A stretch of 58,578 bases of DNA, taken from Qaidamihabitans albus (GTDB lineage Bacteria; Actinomycetota; Actinomycetes; Mycobacteriales; Pseudonocardiaceae). Of this stretch, positions 39,165 through 47,853 are shown in pieces. Both the position numbers and the translations under genes were made by a program. Location of the stretch: the NCBI RefSeq assembly GCF_016464705.1, contig NZ_JAEHOB010000011.1, positions 164,042 to 222,619 of the forward strand. Direction: 5' to 3'. Within the stretch, counting starts at the first letter, position 1. Every line of letters begins with the position of its first letter. The notes under the pieces are model-generated. The model had not been told where the DNA came from. It ran no database searches and was given only the letters and a program-made list of their open reading frames with translations.

Positions 39165-40172
39165 TCAGTGGTCGATGATCCAGGCCAGTACCGGCTGGAT
39201 GGTTCGGTCGGAGTTCGCCTCGAGGATCAGCCCGTGCCCGTTGCCGGTGATGCCGTGGTCGGGAAGGTGGACGTGCTCGGCGTCGGCACCCGCCGTGCGC
39301 AGGAAGTTCGCGACCTCCGGTGCGAACGACGCGAACGCCGACGCTCCACCGCTGAACACCGCGACCGGCGTGCCGGCGAGCGCGGGGATGCGCAGGCTCG
39401 CCCGGTCTGCCTGCTCCGCCTCCTCGGGCGTGCTCCGGTCGGGCGCATAGGTGATCCGGTGTGCGGTGAGGCCCCACGCGAGCCTGCCGAGGCCGGGGAA
39501 GTCCGCGAACGCAGGGCCGATCGGTTCGATGGCGGCGATCGCGGCGACCCCGTCCGGGCGGGCGTCGGCGGCCAGCCACCCGACCGGCCCGCCGGCGGAG
39601 TGCGTGACCAGCACTGCCGGGCCGACGAGGTCGAGCAGCCGGGCGAGCCGGTCGGCATCCATCCGCTGCGACTCGGCGAGATCGGCGGGCAGCGGGCCCA
39701 TTCCACAGACCAGCTGGTCGAGGTCGCCGGAGCCGATCTCGCGCCCGTAGGTCCACTGCGTCTGCGCTTCTCGCGAGTCCTCCGGCAGGAACAGCGCTTG
39801 CGCCGCCTCGTACGGGAACGGCCCGCCCATCGCCCCGACCACATCCGGGTGGTAGGGGGAACGGCCGTGCCCGCACCGGTCCACCACGTAGACGGCGAAG
39901 CCCGCCTCGACGAACCGGGTCGCCCAGCCGGGCCGCCCGTCCGGGGTGCCGGTCCAGTCGGTGCCCTGCCCGCCACCGCCGTGTACCAGCACGAGCGGGT
40001 GGCGGCGGGTCACGGTCGGCGGGGCCTCCCACTGCACGAACATCGGCGCACGCTGCACGGTGCCCTGCCCGGTGGTCACGCGTTCACCGGGGATCCAGAA
40101 CTGGCCGCGCCTGCTCCGCAGCTCGTAGCCACCCGCCTGGTGCGGTGCCGTTCGCGTCGGTTGTGCCGTCAT
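39165..40172 (-). CDS. Alpha/beta hydrolase, esterase-like
   Basis: This 335-residue alpha/beta hydrolase has an oxyanion-loop motif HGGGGQG at 64-70, nucleophile Ser192 (THSAGG) and a C-terminal His in GNGHGLILEAN. Two extra regions, an N-terminal strand pair and a lid-like insertion (MGGPFPYEAAQ), resemble a group of bacterial esterases. No signal peptide is visible. It lies 6 bp after the dioxygenase gene and 13 bp before the monooxygenase gene, so it belongs to the operon. It could hydrolyse the ring-cleavage product or open an ester that releases the phenol; the sequence does not decide which. Confidence 0.85.
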   Translation of the reverse strand: MTAQPTRTAPHQAGGYELRSRRGQFWIPGERVTTGQGTVQRAPMFVQWEAPPTVTRRHPLVLVHGGGGQGTDWTGTPDGRPGWATRFVEAGFAVYVVDRCGHGRSPYHPDVVGAMGGPFPYEAAQALFLPEDSREAQTQWTYGREIGSGDLDQLVCGMGPLPADLAESQRMDADRLARLLDLVGPAVLVTHSAGGPVGWLAADARPDGVAAIAAIEPIGPAFADFPGLGRLAWGLTAHRITYAPDRSTPEEAEQADRASLRIPALAGTPVAVFSGGASAFASFAPEVANFLRTAGADAEHVHLPDHGITGNGHGLILEANSDRTIQPVLAWIIDH

Positions 40173-40178
40173 GGCGGC

Positions 40179-41135
40179 CTAGTCCGCGTGGATCGGCTCG
40201 AGCCTGCTCAGGATCTCCTCGCGCCGGTGCTCGAACTGTTCCGGCAGCTGGAACCGGGTGCCGAGCTCCTTCGGCGACTCGTCGCAGTCCCACCCGCCGT
40301 CGGCGTGCGTGACCGCAAGCTCGAACAGCGCTCCGCCGGGTGTCCGGACGTAGACGCTCTTGAAGTACTTGCGGTCCTTGACCTCCGAGATGTCGGTGTA
40401 GCCGCGGCCCTCGATCTCGAACCGCAGCTCTTGCTGGTTCTCCAGCGTGCTGACGTTCCACGCGAAGTGATGGAAGGTGCCCGCGCCGTAGCCCCAGGTG
40501 CCCTGCTCGTCGCTGCGGTTGACCGTCAGCTCCAGCTGGTTGCCGTACTTCTGCTCGCCGATCTGGAGCGCGGCCCGGTCGCCCTCCTCCAGCAGCTTGC
40601 CCTGTGAGTAGAACGTCTCGCTCGCGAACTCCACCATGCGATCGGGCGTCGCGACGTGTACGCCGACGCCGTGCAGGCCACGAACCGCGTGTTCCGGCGG
40701 GACCCCGTGGCCCGGGTGTCCCACGCGCTCGTCGCCGGTGTTGCCCACGAACATGTACTCGACGCCGCACGGGTGCCGGAATGCCAGCCTGCGCTCGCCG
40801 AACACCTCGACGTTCTGGACGTCGATTCCGTGCTCGGTCAACCGCCGGTGCCAGTAGTCCATCGACTCGTGCGGGACGGAGAGCAGCAGCTCCCGGGCCT
40901 GGTTGGTGCCACGCTTGCCGAAGAAGCCGGCCTGCGCCCACGGAAACGAGGTCACGACGCTGGACGGATCACCGTTCGCGTTGGAGTAGTAGAGGTGATA
41001 GATCGGCAACGCGCCGTCGAACAGGACGGTGCGCTTGATGAACCGCATGCCGAGGACCTTGACGTGGAAGTCCACATCCTCCTGCGCTCCTGCCACCGAC
41101 AGCGTCACGTGGTGCGAACCCTCGACGTAAGCCAT
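40179..41135 (-). CDS. Extradiol ring-cleaving dioxygenase, VOC superfamily (MhqO-like)
   Basis: This 318-residue protein is a two-module VOC dioxygenase. The probable iron ligands are His9 (SHHVTL), His222 or 223 (FHHFAW) and Glu272 (LFELAVTH), the 2-His-1-carboxylate set. It would split a catechol or hydroquinone ring next to the hydroxyls. The family is annotated as ring-cleaving dioxygenase, of which Bacillus MhqO is a member. The ATG at 41135 has GGAGG six bases upstream. It is the first gene of the operon and is divergent from an AraC-type regulator. Which ring it opens cannot be told from sequence. Confidence 0.9.
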   Translation of the reverse strand: MAYVEGSHHVTLSVAGAQEDVDFHVKVLGMRFIKRTVLFDGALPIYHLYYSNANGDPSSVVTSFPWAQAGFFGKRGTNQARELLLSVPHESMDYWHRRLTEHGIDVQNVEVFGERRLAFRHPCGVEYMFVGNTGDERVGHPGHGVPPEHAVRGLHGVGVHVATPDRMVEFASETFYSQGKLLEEGDRAALQIGEQKYGNQLELTVNRSDEQGTWGYGAGTFHHFAWNVSTLENQQELRFEIEGRGYTDISEVKDRKYFKSVYVRTPGGALFELAVTHADGGWDCDESPKELGTRFQLPEQFEHRREEILSRLEPIHAD

Positions 41136-41241
41136 TGCGTGCCTCCACGGTGAGGACTGAGCTTCCGAGAGAAACGCTAGAAAACCCCTCCGGGCGGCAC
41201 ATCCCGGATGAGCGCACACGCCTGTCGGATGCGTGCACTGT

Positions 41242-41296
41242 TATTCTGTGCGATGTGATGCGAGTCACCGTCACGGTGTTTGCGGCGCCGTGACGG
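41242..41296 (+). promoter_or_regulatory. Promoter and inverted repeat before the AraC-type gene
   Basis: TATTCT at 41242-41247 can be a -10, and its surroundings also read AT-rich on the other strand. Downstream, CCGTCACGG (41268-41276) and CCGTGACGG (41288-41296) form a perfect inverted repeat with an 11-bp spacer. It lies in the 194-bp region between the divergent regulator and dioxygenase operon and is a candidate operator. Confidence 0.45.
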
Positions 41297-41329
41297 TCCG
41301 GTCGCACCTTCGGCCTCGTGGAGATGACG

Positions 41330-42319
41330 ATGACGTCGCTCGTGAACGACCTGCTGACCTCCGGGCTGGCGGCTCCGGAACGCGGCCGCGAGATCGCCTT
41401 CGACGCGTGGAAGGACGTGGTCGAGCGCAACGTTCTGCGTTTCCGGTTCGACTGCGAACGGCCCCGCGCGTTCAAGGGCACGGTTCACCGCCGATCGCTC
41501 GCGGGGGTCGACTTCGTGGCCATGACGTCGGAGCGGCACGGTGCCTATCGCACCGAGGACACGATCTCGTCCACGGATGCGGGCTTCTACGTGATGACCC
41601 TCCAGATGTCGGGTGAGTTCCGGATGTCGCAGCACGGCCGGACGACCGTGCTCAAGCCCGGTCTGTTCGCGCTCTACGACTCGTCGGTACCGACCACACT
41701 GGTGTCCAGCGACGACTACCGGTCGGTGTGCATCAAGTTCTCGAAGGACTGGTTGGGTGCGCGCTGCGACGGGTTGCTCGCGGACCTGACCGCGACGGCG
41801 CTCGACGCCGACACCGGCCTGCCGTCGGCGGTCTGGACGATGATCCTCGGCCTGTGCCGCAACCTCGACTCGCTCGGCCACGACGGCCCGCTCGCCGTGC
41901 GCAACATGATGGAACTGGCGACGGCGATGCTGCGTACGGAGCTCGGGCGGCGCACTCCGCCCGCGGCCGAACGCCGGGAGGTGTTGCTGCAGCGGGTATG
42001 CGACTACATCGACGCCCGGTTGTCCGATGCCTCGCTGAGCCCGGCGGGCATCGCCGCCGCGCACTACGTCTCTCCCCGCTTCCTCCACCACCTGTTCGAG
42101 GACACCGGCTACACCGTCGCGGCGTGGATCAGGGCGCGCCGTATCGAGCTGTGCCGGCGTGACCTCGGCGATCCGCTGCTGGCCGACGTCCCGGTCTCCG
42201 CGATCGCGATGCGACGCGGCTTCAAGGGCGCGTCGCACTTCGGGGACGTCTTCAAGCGCGAGACGGGCCGGACCCCGGCCGAGTTCCGTCGCGAGGCCCT
42301 GGCGCGGACCGGCGGCTGA
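41330..42319 (+). CDS. AraC-family transcriptional regulator
   Basis: This 329-residue regulator has an N-terminal AraC-binding-like sensor domain (GFYVMTLQMSGEFRMSQHG, a cupin-like strand series) and a C-terminal AraC DNA-binding domain. The latter carries two helix-turn-helix units: SPAGIAAAHYVSPRFLHHLF and PVSAIAMRRGFKGASHFGDVF, ending in GRTPAEFRR. Proteins of this layout activate catabolic operons when bound to an aromatic inducer. It is divergent from the ring-cleavage operon and is the obvious regulator of it. The ATG at 41330 has GGAG six bases upstream; GTG 41318 and ATG 41324 are in frame. A family 1 repeat follows the stop. Confidence 0.92.
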   Translation: MTSLVNDLLTSGLAAPERGREIAFDAWKDVVERNVLRFRFDCERPRAFKGTVHRRSLAGVDFVAMTSERHGAYRTEDTISSTDAGFYVMTLQMSGEFRMSQHGRTTVLKPGLFALYDSSVPTTLVSSDDYRSVCIKFSKDWLGARCDGLLADLTATALDADTGLPSAVWTMILGLCRNLDSLGHDGPLAVRNMMELATAMLRTELGRRTPPAAERREVLLQRVCDYIDARLSDASLSPAGIAAAHYVSPRFLHHLFEDTGYTVAAWIRARRIELCRRDLGDPLLADVPVSAIAMRRGFKGASHFGDVFKRETGRTPAEFRREALARTGG

Positions 42320-42325
42320 GGCGGC

Positions 42326-42393
42326 GTGTCCGCGGTCTGTGCACGCGTGCCGGCGCCGTGCGGCGCGGACACGTGCGCGTGGGGCGCGGACAC
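42326..42393. repeat. Family 1 phased repeat, copy D (2 forward + 2 reverse units)
   Basis: Forward units GTGTCCGCG (42326) and GTGCCGGCG (42347) are 21 bp apart. The reverse units CGCGGACAC at 42364 and 42385 are also 21 bp apart, and the forward-to-reverse step is again 17 bp. It fills the convergent gap between the AraC-type gene and the lipase maturation factor gene, reaching to within 3 bp of the latter's stop. Confidence 0.9.
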
Positions 42394-42396
42394 GCG

Positions 42397-43845
42397 TCAG
42401 TCCACGCCGACCGGCTCCGGTGTGCCCTCGGGGGACAGGCGGCAGGTGCGCACCACCGTGCCGGTGGGCTCACGCACCCACCACCTGCCGGTCTCCCTGC
42501 GCTCCTGCCGCGTCGTGTAGCGGTAACGGAACAGGCGGGCCCGCACGAAGGTCGGCCGTGATCCGGAGAACGGGTCGTGGCGGAAGAGCTTGCGGACCTG
42601 CGGGTCGCCGCTGAGCAGCTTCGTCACGAGCGCGGGCAGCCAACCCGCCGCGTAGCGGGAGGAAAGGGCGGTGAACCACAGCTGCCAGTCGAGCCGCAGG
42701 TGATAAGGCGCGACCTGCGGTGGCCGCCGCCGCGGGTCACCTGGCTTGCCCTTGAGCTCGTACTCCCGCCACACCGTTTCAGGGGTGATGGCGGGCTCGT
42801 CGGTGCCCTCGATGACCACCTCGTGCCGCTCGCGCGTGACGCTGCCGAAGGCGCCGTAGCTGTTGGACAGGTGCAGCCGGTTGAAGCTGTAGTTCATCAG
42901 CTGGCGGCGGCCGAGCAGGTTGCGCACCGGCCAGTAGCTGAGGATCACCATCGCCACGGCCATCGCGAGGACGGCGCCGACGTACCACTCGGGTGGCCCG
43001 GTGAGCTGGGGACGCGGCAGCGGCAGCAGCTCACCGTCGATCGCGGGTACCGCGAGCGTGATCGTGACGGCGTTCAGCCAGGCGAAGTTGCCGCTGAGCA
43101 TCAGCCAACCCTGGGTGACGATGACGACACCCGCGGCGACGGTGGCGGCCGGCTGCGGAGCGAACAGCGCGAACGGCACCACGAGTTGCGCGAAGTGGTT
43201 CGCGAGCACCTCGACCTTGTGCAGGCGCCGGGGCAGGTGGTGGAAGTGCCAGCTCAGCGGACCGGGCATCGGCTGGGTCTCGTGGTGGTAGTACAGGCAG
43301 GTCAGGTTCCGCCAGCACGGGTCGCCGCGCATCTTGATCAGCCCCGCGCCGAACTCGACCCGGAACAGCAGCCACAGCAGCAGCCACAGCACCGGCACCG
43401 GTGGAGCGACGTGCGCGGGGCCGAGGAAGATCGCCAGGAACCCGGCTTCGAGCAGCAGCGACTCCCAGCCGTAGGAGTACCAGACCTGGCCGACGTTGAC
43501 GATCGACAGGTACAGCACCCACGGCAGCGTCCACACCAGCAGGTGCGCCCAGACGGGCAGCGGGTCGGCCGCGCCGAGCAGCAGCGCGGCCGAAACCGCT
43601 GCGCCGGTCCACGCCACGCCCGCGAAGAACCGGTCCGAGTAGTGCCAGTGGAACAGGCTCGGCGACTCGCGGAACGACACGTGCTTCAGGAAACGGGGGA
43701 CCGGCAGCAGGCCGCGTTCCCCGAGCAGCGCGCGGAACTGGTTCGCCGCCGCGACGAACGCGACCAGGTAGACCGCGGCCAGCATCCGCTGGAAGACCAG
43801 CCGCGACGCCCAGTAGTCCGGATCCGTGAACCAGTCCCAGCTCAC
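42397..43845 (-). CDS. Lipase maturation factor (LMF1) family membrane protein
   Basis: This 482-residue multi-helix protein matches the LMF1 family, whose vertebrate member is needed for lipase folding in the ER; bacterial members have no set role. Family marks are [19 protein letters not shown] (near the start), [37 protein letters not shown] and the loop [16 protein letters not shown] with its conserved Tyr-His-His-Glu-Thr-Gln. About eight membrane helices precede a soluble C-terminal part with DWQLWFTAL. The GTG at 43845 has GCAGGG nearby. It lies 60 bp after eda on the same strand. A link to exported lipases or cutinases is only a guess. Confidence 0.92.
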   Translation of the reverse strand: MSWDWFTDPDYWASRLVFQRMLAAVYLVAFVAAANQFRALLGERGLLPVPRFLKHVSFRESPSLFHWHYSDRFFAGVAWTGAAVSAALLLGAADPLPVWAHLLVWTLPWVLYLSIVNVGQVWYSYGWESLLLEAGFLAIFLGPAHVAPPVPVLWLLLWLLFRVEFGAGLIKMRGDPCWRNLTCLYYHHETQPMPGPLSWHFHHLPRRLHKVEVLANHFAQLVVPFALFAPQPAATVAAGVVIVTQGWLMLSGNFAWLNAVTITLAVPAIDGELLPLPRPQLTGPPEWYVGAVLAMAVAMVILSYWPVRNLLGRRQLMNYSFNRLHLSNSYGAFGSVTRERHEVVIEGTDEPAITPETVWREYELKGKPGDPRRRPPQVAPYHLRLDWQLWFTALSSRYAAGWLPALVTKLLSGDPQVRKLFRHDPFSGSRPTFVRARLFRYRYTTRQERRETGRWWVREPTGTVVRTCRLSPEGTPEPVGVD

Positions 43846-43905
43846 CCTGCAGCCTGCTCCTGTACCTGTCGGGGCGGCTGTGCTCCGGGGCTCCGGGCTC
43901 CGGAG

Positions 43906-44541
43906 CTACCGGCCGGGCGGCCCGAGAGCCGCCGCCTCCTTCGCCAGCGCCTCCACCCGGCCGAAGTCCCGGGCGGTCAGCACATCCTTCGGCGTCAACC
44001 AGGATCCCCCCACACACCCGACGTTCGCCAGCGCAAGGTAGCGCGGTGCGCTCTCCACGGTGATGCCCCCGGTCGGGCAGAACCGCAGCCCCGGCAGGGG
44101 ACCTGCGATCGAGCGGAGGGCGTCGACACCACCGCTGGCCTCGGCGGGGAAGAACTTCAGCGCGTCCAGGCGGCGCTCGGCCAGCCGCATCGCCTCCGAC
44201 ACGGTGGCGACGCCGGGCAGGAAGGGCAGGCCCGAGTCGAACGCCGCGCCGAGCACCGCGTCGGTGACCCCGGGCGTGACGAGGAAGGCCGCGCCGGCCC
44301 CGGCGGCCTGCCGCGCCTGCGCCGGGCTGGTCACGGTGCCCGCGCCGACCACGACATCCGGCACCTCGGCGGCGACCCGCCGGATGGCCTCGAGCGCGAC
44401 GGGCGTGCGCAGGGTCAGCTCGACCGCGCGGATGCCACCGGCGAGCAGCGCCCGCGCCACCGGAACGGCGTGCTCGGCATCGTCGAGCACCACCACCGGC
44501 AACACCGGGGACAGTTCGAGCAGATCGGACCCGGTCGTCAC
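43906..44541 (-). CDS. eda: 2-dehydro-3-deoxy-phosphogluconate (KDPG) aldolase
   Basis: This 211-residue class I aldolase splits KDPG into pyruvate and glyceraldehyde 3-phosphate, the last step of the Entner-Doudoroff pathway. The catalytic Glu segment is ELTLRTP, the Schiff-base lysine lies in LKFFPAE, and GAGTV and CPTGGI phosphate loops are present. The ATG overlaps the edd stop by four bases, giving a translationally coupled edd-eda pair. The LMF1-type gene follows on the same strand. Confidence 0.95.
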   Translation of the reverse strand: MTTGSDLLELSPVLPVVVLDDAEHAVPVARALLAGGIRAVELTLRTPVALEAIRRVAAEVPDVVVGAGTVTSPAQARQAAGAGAAFLVTPGVTDAVLGAAFDSGLPFLPGVATVSEAMRLAERRLDALKFFPAEASGGVDALRSIAGPLPGLRFCPTGGITVESAPRYLALANVGCVGGSWLTPKDVLTARDFGRVEALAKEAAALGPPGR

Positions 44542-46424
44542 CTGCTACCTCCAGCACTCGTTCCGGCAGGCACACCGAAGTGGCCCGGCGTCATCGGGCC
44601 GAACACGCTCGCGCCCTGGTCGGCGGGGCCGGCCGCAAGGCGCAGCGCGCCGAACAGTTCCCGGCCGGTGCCGCTCCAGGCGGCCTCGTCCGGCGGGGCG
44701 TCGACGAGTGGCCGCCCGGCCAGTTCAGCCGTGTCCACGAGTACGTCGAGCTCGCCGGCTTCCGCGTCCACCCTAACGATGTCCCCGTCGGCCACCCGCG
44801 CGAGTGGCCCGCCCGCCGCGGCCTCCGGCGTCACCTGGATGGCCGCGGGGACCTTGCCGGACGCGCCGGACATCCGGCCGTCGGTGAGCAGCGCGACGCG
44901 GTGGCCGCGGTCCATCAGCACGCCGAGCGCCGGCGTGAGGCCGTGCAGCTCCGGCATGCCGTTCGCCCGCGGCCCCTGGTTGCGGATGACCACCACGACG
45001 TCGCGGTCCAGCTGCCCGGCCCGGAACGCGTCGTCGAACTGGGCCTGCGTGGTGAACACGCGGGCGGGAGCCCGCACCACCCGGTTCTCCGGCTCGACGG
45101 CCGAGACCTTGATCACCGCGCGGCCGAGGTTGCCCGACACCATGCGCAGCCCGCCGTCGGGGGCGAACGGCCGGTCCGCGGGCCGCAGCACGTCCTCGTC
45201 GAGGCTGCGCACGGGTACCTCACGCCACGTCAGGGTGTCGCCGTCGAGGATCGGCTCCTGCCGGTAGCGGTGCAGGCCGCGCCCGGCGACCGTGCGCACG
45301 TCCTCGTGCAGCAGGCCGGCTTCCAGCAGTGTTCCCACCAGGAACTGGACGCCGCCCGCGGCGTGGAAGTGGTTGATGTCCGCGCTCCCGTTCGGGTACA
45401 CGCGGGCGAGCAGTGGCACGATCGCGGAGAGATCGGCGAAGTCGTCCCAGGTCAGCTGGATGCCCGCGGCCGCGGCGACGGCGACGAGGTGCAGCGTGTG
45501 GTTCGTGGATCCTCCGGTCGCGAGCAGCGCGACGACCGCGTTCACCACCGAGCGCTCGTCCACCACCTCGGCGATCGGCGTGTACTCCTCACCGCGCGAC
45601 AGCGTGACGACCCGCCGTGCAGCCTCCTCGGTCAGCGCGCGCCGCAGCGGGGTGCCGGGATGCACGAAGCTCGCCCCGGGCAGGTGCAGGCCCATCGCCT
45701 CGACCACGAGCTGGTTGGAGTTCGCGGTGCCGTAGAAGGTGCAGGTGCCCGCCGAGTGGTACGACGCGGACTCGGCGTCGAGCAGGTCCTCCCTGGTGGC
45801 GCGGCCCTCGGCGTACAGCTGGCGGATGCGGGCCTTCTCCTTGTTCGGCAGTCCGGAGCTCATCGGACCCGCGGGCACCAGGATCGCGGGCAGGTGCCCG
45901 AACGACAGTGCCCCGATCAGCAGGCCGGGCACGATCTTGTCGCAGACGCCGAGCAGCAGGGCACCGTCGAACATCTCGTGCGAGAGCGCGATGGCGGTGG
46001 CCATCGCGATCACGTCCCGGCTGTAGAGGGAGAGCTCCATGCCGGCCCGGCCCTGGGTGATCCCGTCGCACATGGCCGGCACGCCGCCCGCGAACTGGGC
46101 GACGCCACCGGCCTCCCGCGCGGCGTCCTTGAGCCAGGCGGGGAACTCGTGCAGCGGCTGGTGCGCCGAGAGCAGGTCGTTGTAGGCGGAGACGATCGCG
46201 ATGGCCGGCTTGGTCAGCCCGCGGATGGCGAGCCGGTCGGAGCCGGAGCACGCGGCGAAGCCGTGCGCGAGGTTGCTGCAGGCCATACCGGCCCTGACCG
46301 GCCCCTCGGCCGCGGCGGCGGACATCCGGTCGAGATAGGCCCGGCGGGTCTCCCGGCTGCGCTCGGTGATGCGGGCGGTGACGTCCTCGATGACGGGGTG
46401 GATGCGGTCAGGGGCTGTGCTCAC
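44538..46424 (-). CDS. edd: 6-phosphogluconate dehydratase
   Basis: This 628-residue [4Fe-4S] dehydratase of the IlvD/Edd family turns 6-phosphogluconate into KDPG. Diagnostic parts are [29 protein letters not shown] (a cluster cysteine), [10 protein letters not shown] (second cysteine), [14 protein letters not shown] (third cysteine) and [17 protein letters not shown]. The presence of [13 protein letters not shown] identifies Edd rather than IlvD. The GTG at 46424 has GGAG seven bases upstream. The downstream eda start overlaps its stop. Upstream, a 271-bp region with unusually AT-rich stretches separates it from the divergent succinate dehydrogenase operon, so the two carbon-metabolism units may be co-regulated. 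Confidence 0.96.
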   Translation of the reverse strand: MSTAPDRIHPVIEDVTARITERSRETRRAYLDRMSAAAAEGPVRAGMACSNLAHGFAACSGSDRLAIRGLTKPAIAIVSAYNDLLSAHQPLHEFPAWLKDAAREAGGVAQFAGGVPAMCDGITQGRAGMELSLYSRDVIAMATAIALSHEMFDGALLLGVCDKIVPGLLIGALSFGHLPAILVPAGPMSSGLPNKEKARIRQLYAEGRATREDLLDAESASYHSAGTCTFYGTANSNQLVVEAMGLHLPGASFVHPGTPLRRALTEEAARRVVTLSRGEEYTPIAEVVDERSVVNAVVALLATGGSTNHTLHLVAVAAAAGIQLTWDDFADLSAIVPLLARVYPNGSADINHFHAAGGVQFLVGTLLEAGLLHEDVRTVAGRGLHRYRQEPILDGDTLTWREVPVRSLDEDVLRPADRPFAPDGGLRMVSGNLGRAVIKVSAVEPENRVVRAPARVFTTQAQFDDAFRAGQLDRDVVVVIRNQGPRANGMPELHGLTPALGVLMDRGHRVALLTDGRMSGASGKVPAAIQVTPEAAAGGPLARVADGDIVRVDAEAGELDVLVDTAELAGRPLVDAPPDEAAWSGTGRELFGALRLAAGPADQGASVFGPMTPGHFGVPAGTSAGGSR

Positions 46425-46581
46425 AGATGTCTCCGTCGCTTCGCGGGCTGGTCGATGCGGCGGACGGCAACGCTGACGTCGCGGCTTGGTGACAGCCGAC
46501 ACAGTACAGGTGCCCGACCTGGTATCAAAATCGATTAAGAAGATCACGATTAGTGACCCCGATCACCCCCGAAACGCGGGT

Positions 46582-46597
46582 TGTGCTACTTGTCACA
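46582..46597. promoter_or_regulatory. CRP/GlxR-like site between edd and the sdh operon
   Basis: TGTGCTACTTGTCACA has TGTG-N8-CACA symmetry like CRP/GlxR sites of actinobacteria. It lies in the AT-rich divergent promoter region, about 100 bp before the first gene of the sdh operon. GTGACCCCGATCAC (46553-46566) is a second, weaker palindrome nearby. Confidence 0.45.
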
Positions 46598-46695
46598 CCA
46601 CACACAGCAAGGCACAGTCAGCGGTAAGCGGCGCCGAGACCGCGCCCCATCCAGACCGCGGCACGGCCGACCGAACTGATTCGGAGGTACCCGAG

Positions 46696-46989
46696 ATGTC
46701 CACCACCGAGATGAGCGAGCTTCGCCGCACGATAGGCCAGCTACGGCAGTGCGTGGGGGCACTGCGAGCGCGCTACGGCGAGGCCCCCGCGGTGCGCAGG
46801 CTGGTCAACGACGTCGAGCGCCTGGACATCGACGCGGTCGACCTCGACCAGGCGCCTCCGGTGCCGGTGCAGCCGACCTCGGCGGACCGCGCCAACGTCG
46901 TTCCGGTGCCCGACACGCCGTACGACCCGGCGCTCTGGCAGGGTGCCGACGACGAGGGCGTCGGCGGCTACCAGCGTCACCAGCGGTGA
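46696..46989 (+). CDS. Hypothetical protein at the head of the sdh operon
   Basis: This 97-residue protein is not recognised. It has an N-terminal amphipathic helical part (LRRTIGQLRQCVGALRARYG) of 20 residues, a second short helix (PAVRRLVNDVERLDID), and a Pro-rich C-terminal tail. No membrane segment or metal motif is seen. The ATG has GGAGG eight bases upstream. Its stop overlaps the GTG of the succinate dehydrogenase membrane subunit, so it is coupled to that operon and may be an assembly or regulatory factor for it; this is inferred from position only. Confidence 0.8.
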   Translation: MSTTEMSELRRTIGQLRQCVGALRARYGEAPAVRRLVNDVERLDIDAVDLDQAPPVPVQPTSADRANVVPVPDTPYDPALWQGADDEGVGGYQRHQR

Positions 46990-47816
46990 ACCGCCCGGCT
47001 CGCAGCGTGGCCAGCCCAGCAGACACCGGTGTCCCTGCCCGTTCCCGAGCGCGGATCACGGCGCGCACCCTGCGCACCGATCGATGGTGGCTCCCGCCAC
47101 TGCTCACCACACTCGGGCTCGCGGCGTTCGTCATCTACGCGACCGTCCGCTCGTTCATGCGCGAGGGCTACTGGGCCGCCGAGCACCACTACCTGACGCC
47201 GTTCTACTCACCGTGCCTGAGTGACTCCTGCGTGCCGGGGTCCAGCCATCTCGGCACGCCGGTGGGCGAGTTGCCGGGATTCATCCCGCTGGCGTTCCTG
47301 TCCCTGCCGTTCCTGCTGCTCTTCCGGCTGACGTGCTACTACTACCGCAAGGCGTACTACCGGTCGATCTGGATGTCGCCGCCGGCCTGCGCGGTCGGGG
47401 AGCCGCACTCGAAGTACACCGGCGAGACCCGGCTGCCGCTGATCGTGCAGAACTCCCACCGGTACTTCTTCTACGCCGCCGTGCTGATCGCCGTGATCAA
47501 CAGTTACGACGCGATACTCGCCTTCGGCGGCGAGAACGGGTTCGGGATCGGGCTCGGCAACGTCGTCCTGCTGGTCAACGTCGTCCTGCTCTGGGGTTAC
47601 ACGCTGTCCTGTCACTCGTGCAGGCACGTCACCGGCGGCAGGCTCAAGCACTTCTCCAAGAACCCGGTGCGATACTGGATCTGGACACAGGTCACCAGGC
47701 TGAACGTCCGGCACATGCAGCTGGCCTGGATCACCCTCGCCACCCTGGCCCTCACCGACCTGTACGTGTGGCTGGTCGCCAGTGGCACGATCGTGGATCC
47801 GCGATTCTTCAACTGA
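46986..47816 (+). CDS. sdhC: Succinate dehydrogenase membrane anchor subunit (Sdh1 type)
   Basis: This 276-residue protein has five hydrophobic helices and is placed directly before SdhA and SdhB. It matches in length and position the single anchor subunit of actinobacterial Sdh1 (Rv0249c). Possible quinone or heme ligands include histidines in AEHHYL, QNSHRYFF, CHSCRHVTG and VRHMQLAW; assignment needs alignment. It transfers electrons from the Fe-S subunit to menaquinone. GTG at 46986 overlaps the previous gene's stop (GTGA); GTG 47007 is an in-frame alternative. SdhA follows after 37 bp. Confidence 0.88.
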   Translation: MNRPARSVASPADTGVPARSRARITARTLRTDRWWLPPLLTTLGLAAFVIYATVRSFMREGYWAAEHHYLTPFYSPCLSDSCVPGSSHLGTPVGELPGFIPLAFLSLPFLLLFRLTCYYYRKAYYRSIWMSPPACAVGEPHSKYTGETRLPLIVQNSHRYFFYAAVLIAVINSYDAILAFGGENGFGIGLGNVVLLVNVVLLWGYTLSCHSCRHVTGGRLKHFSKNPVRYWIWTQVTRLNVRHMQLAWITLATLALTDLYVWLVASGTIVDPRFFN

Positions 47817-47853
47817 CTCTCCGAGACAACGGAATTACCGAGGTGGCTACTAC

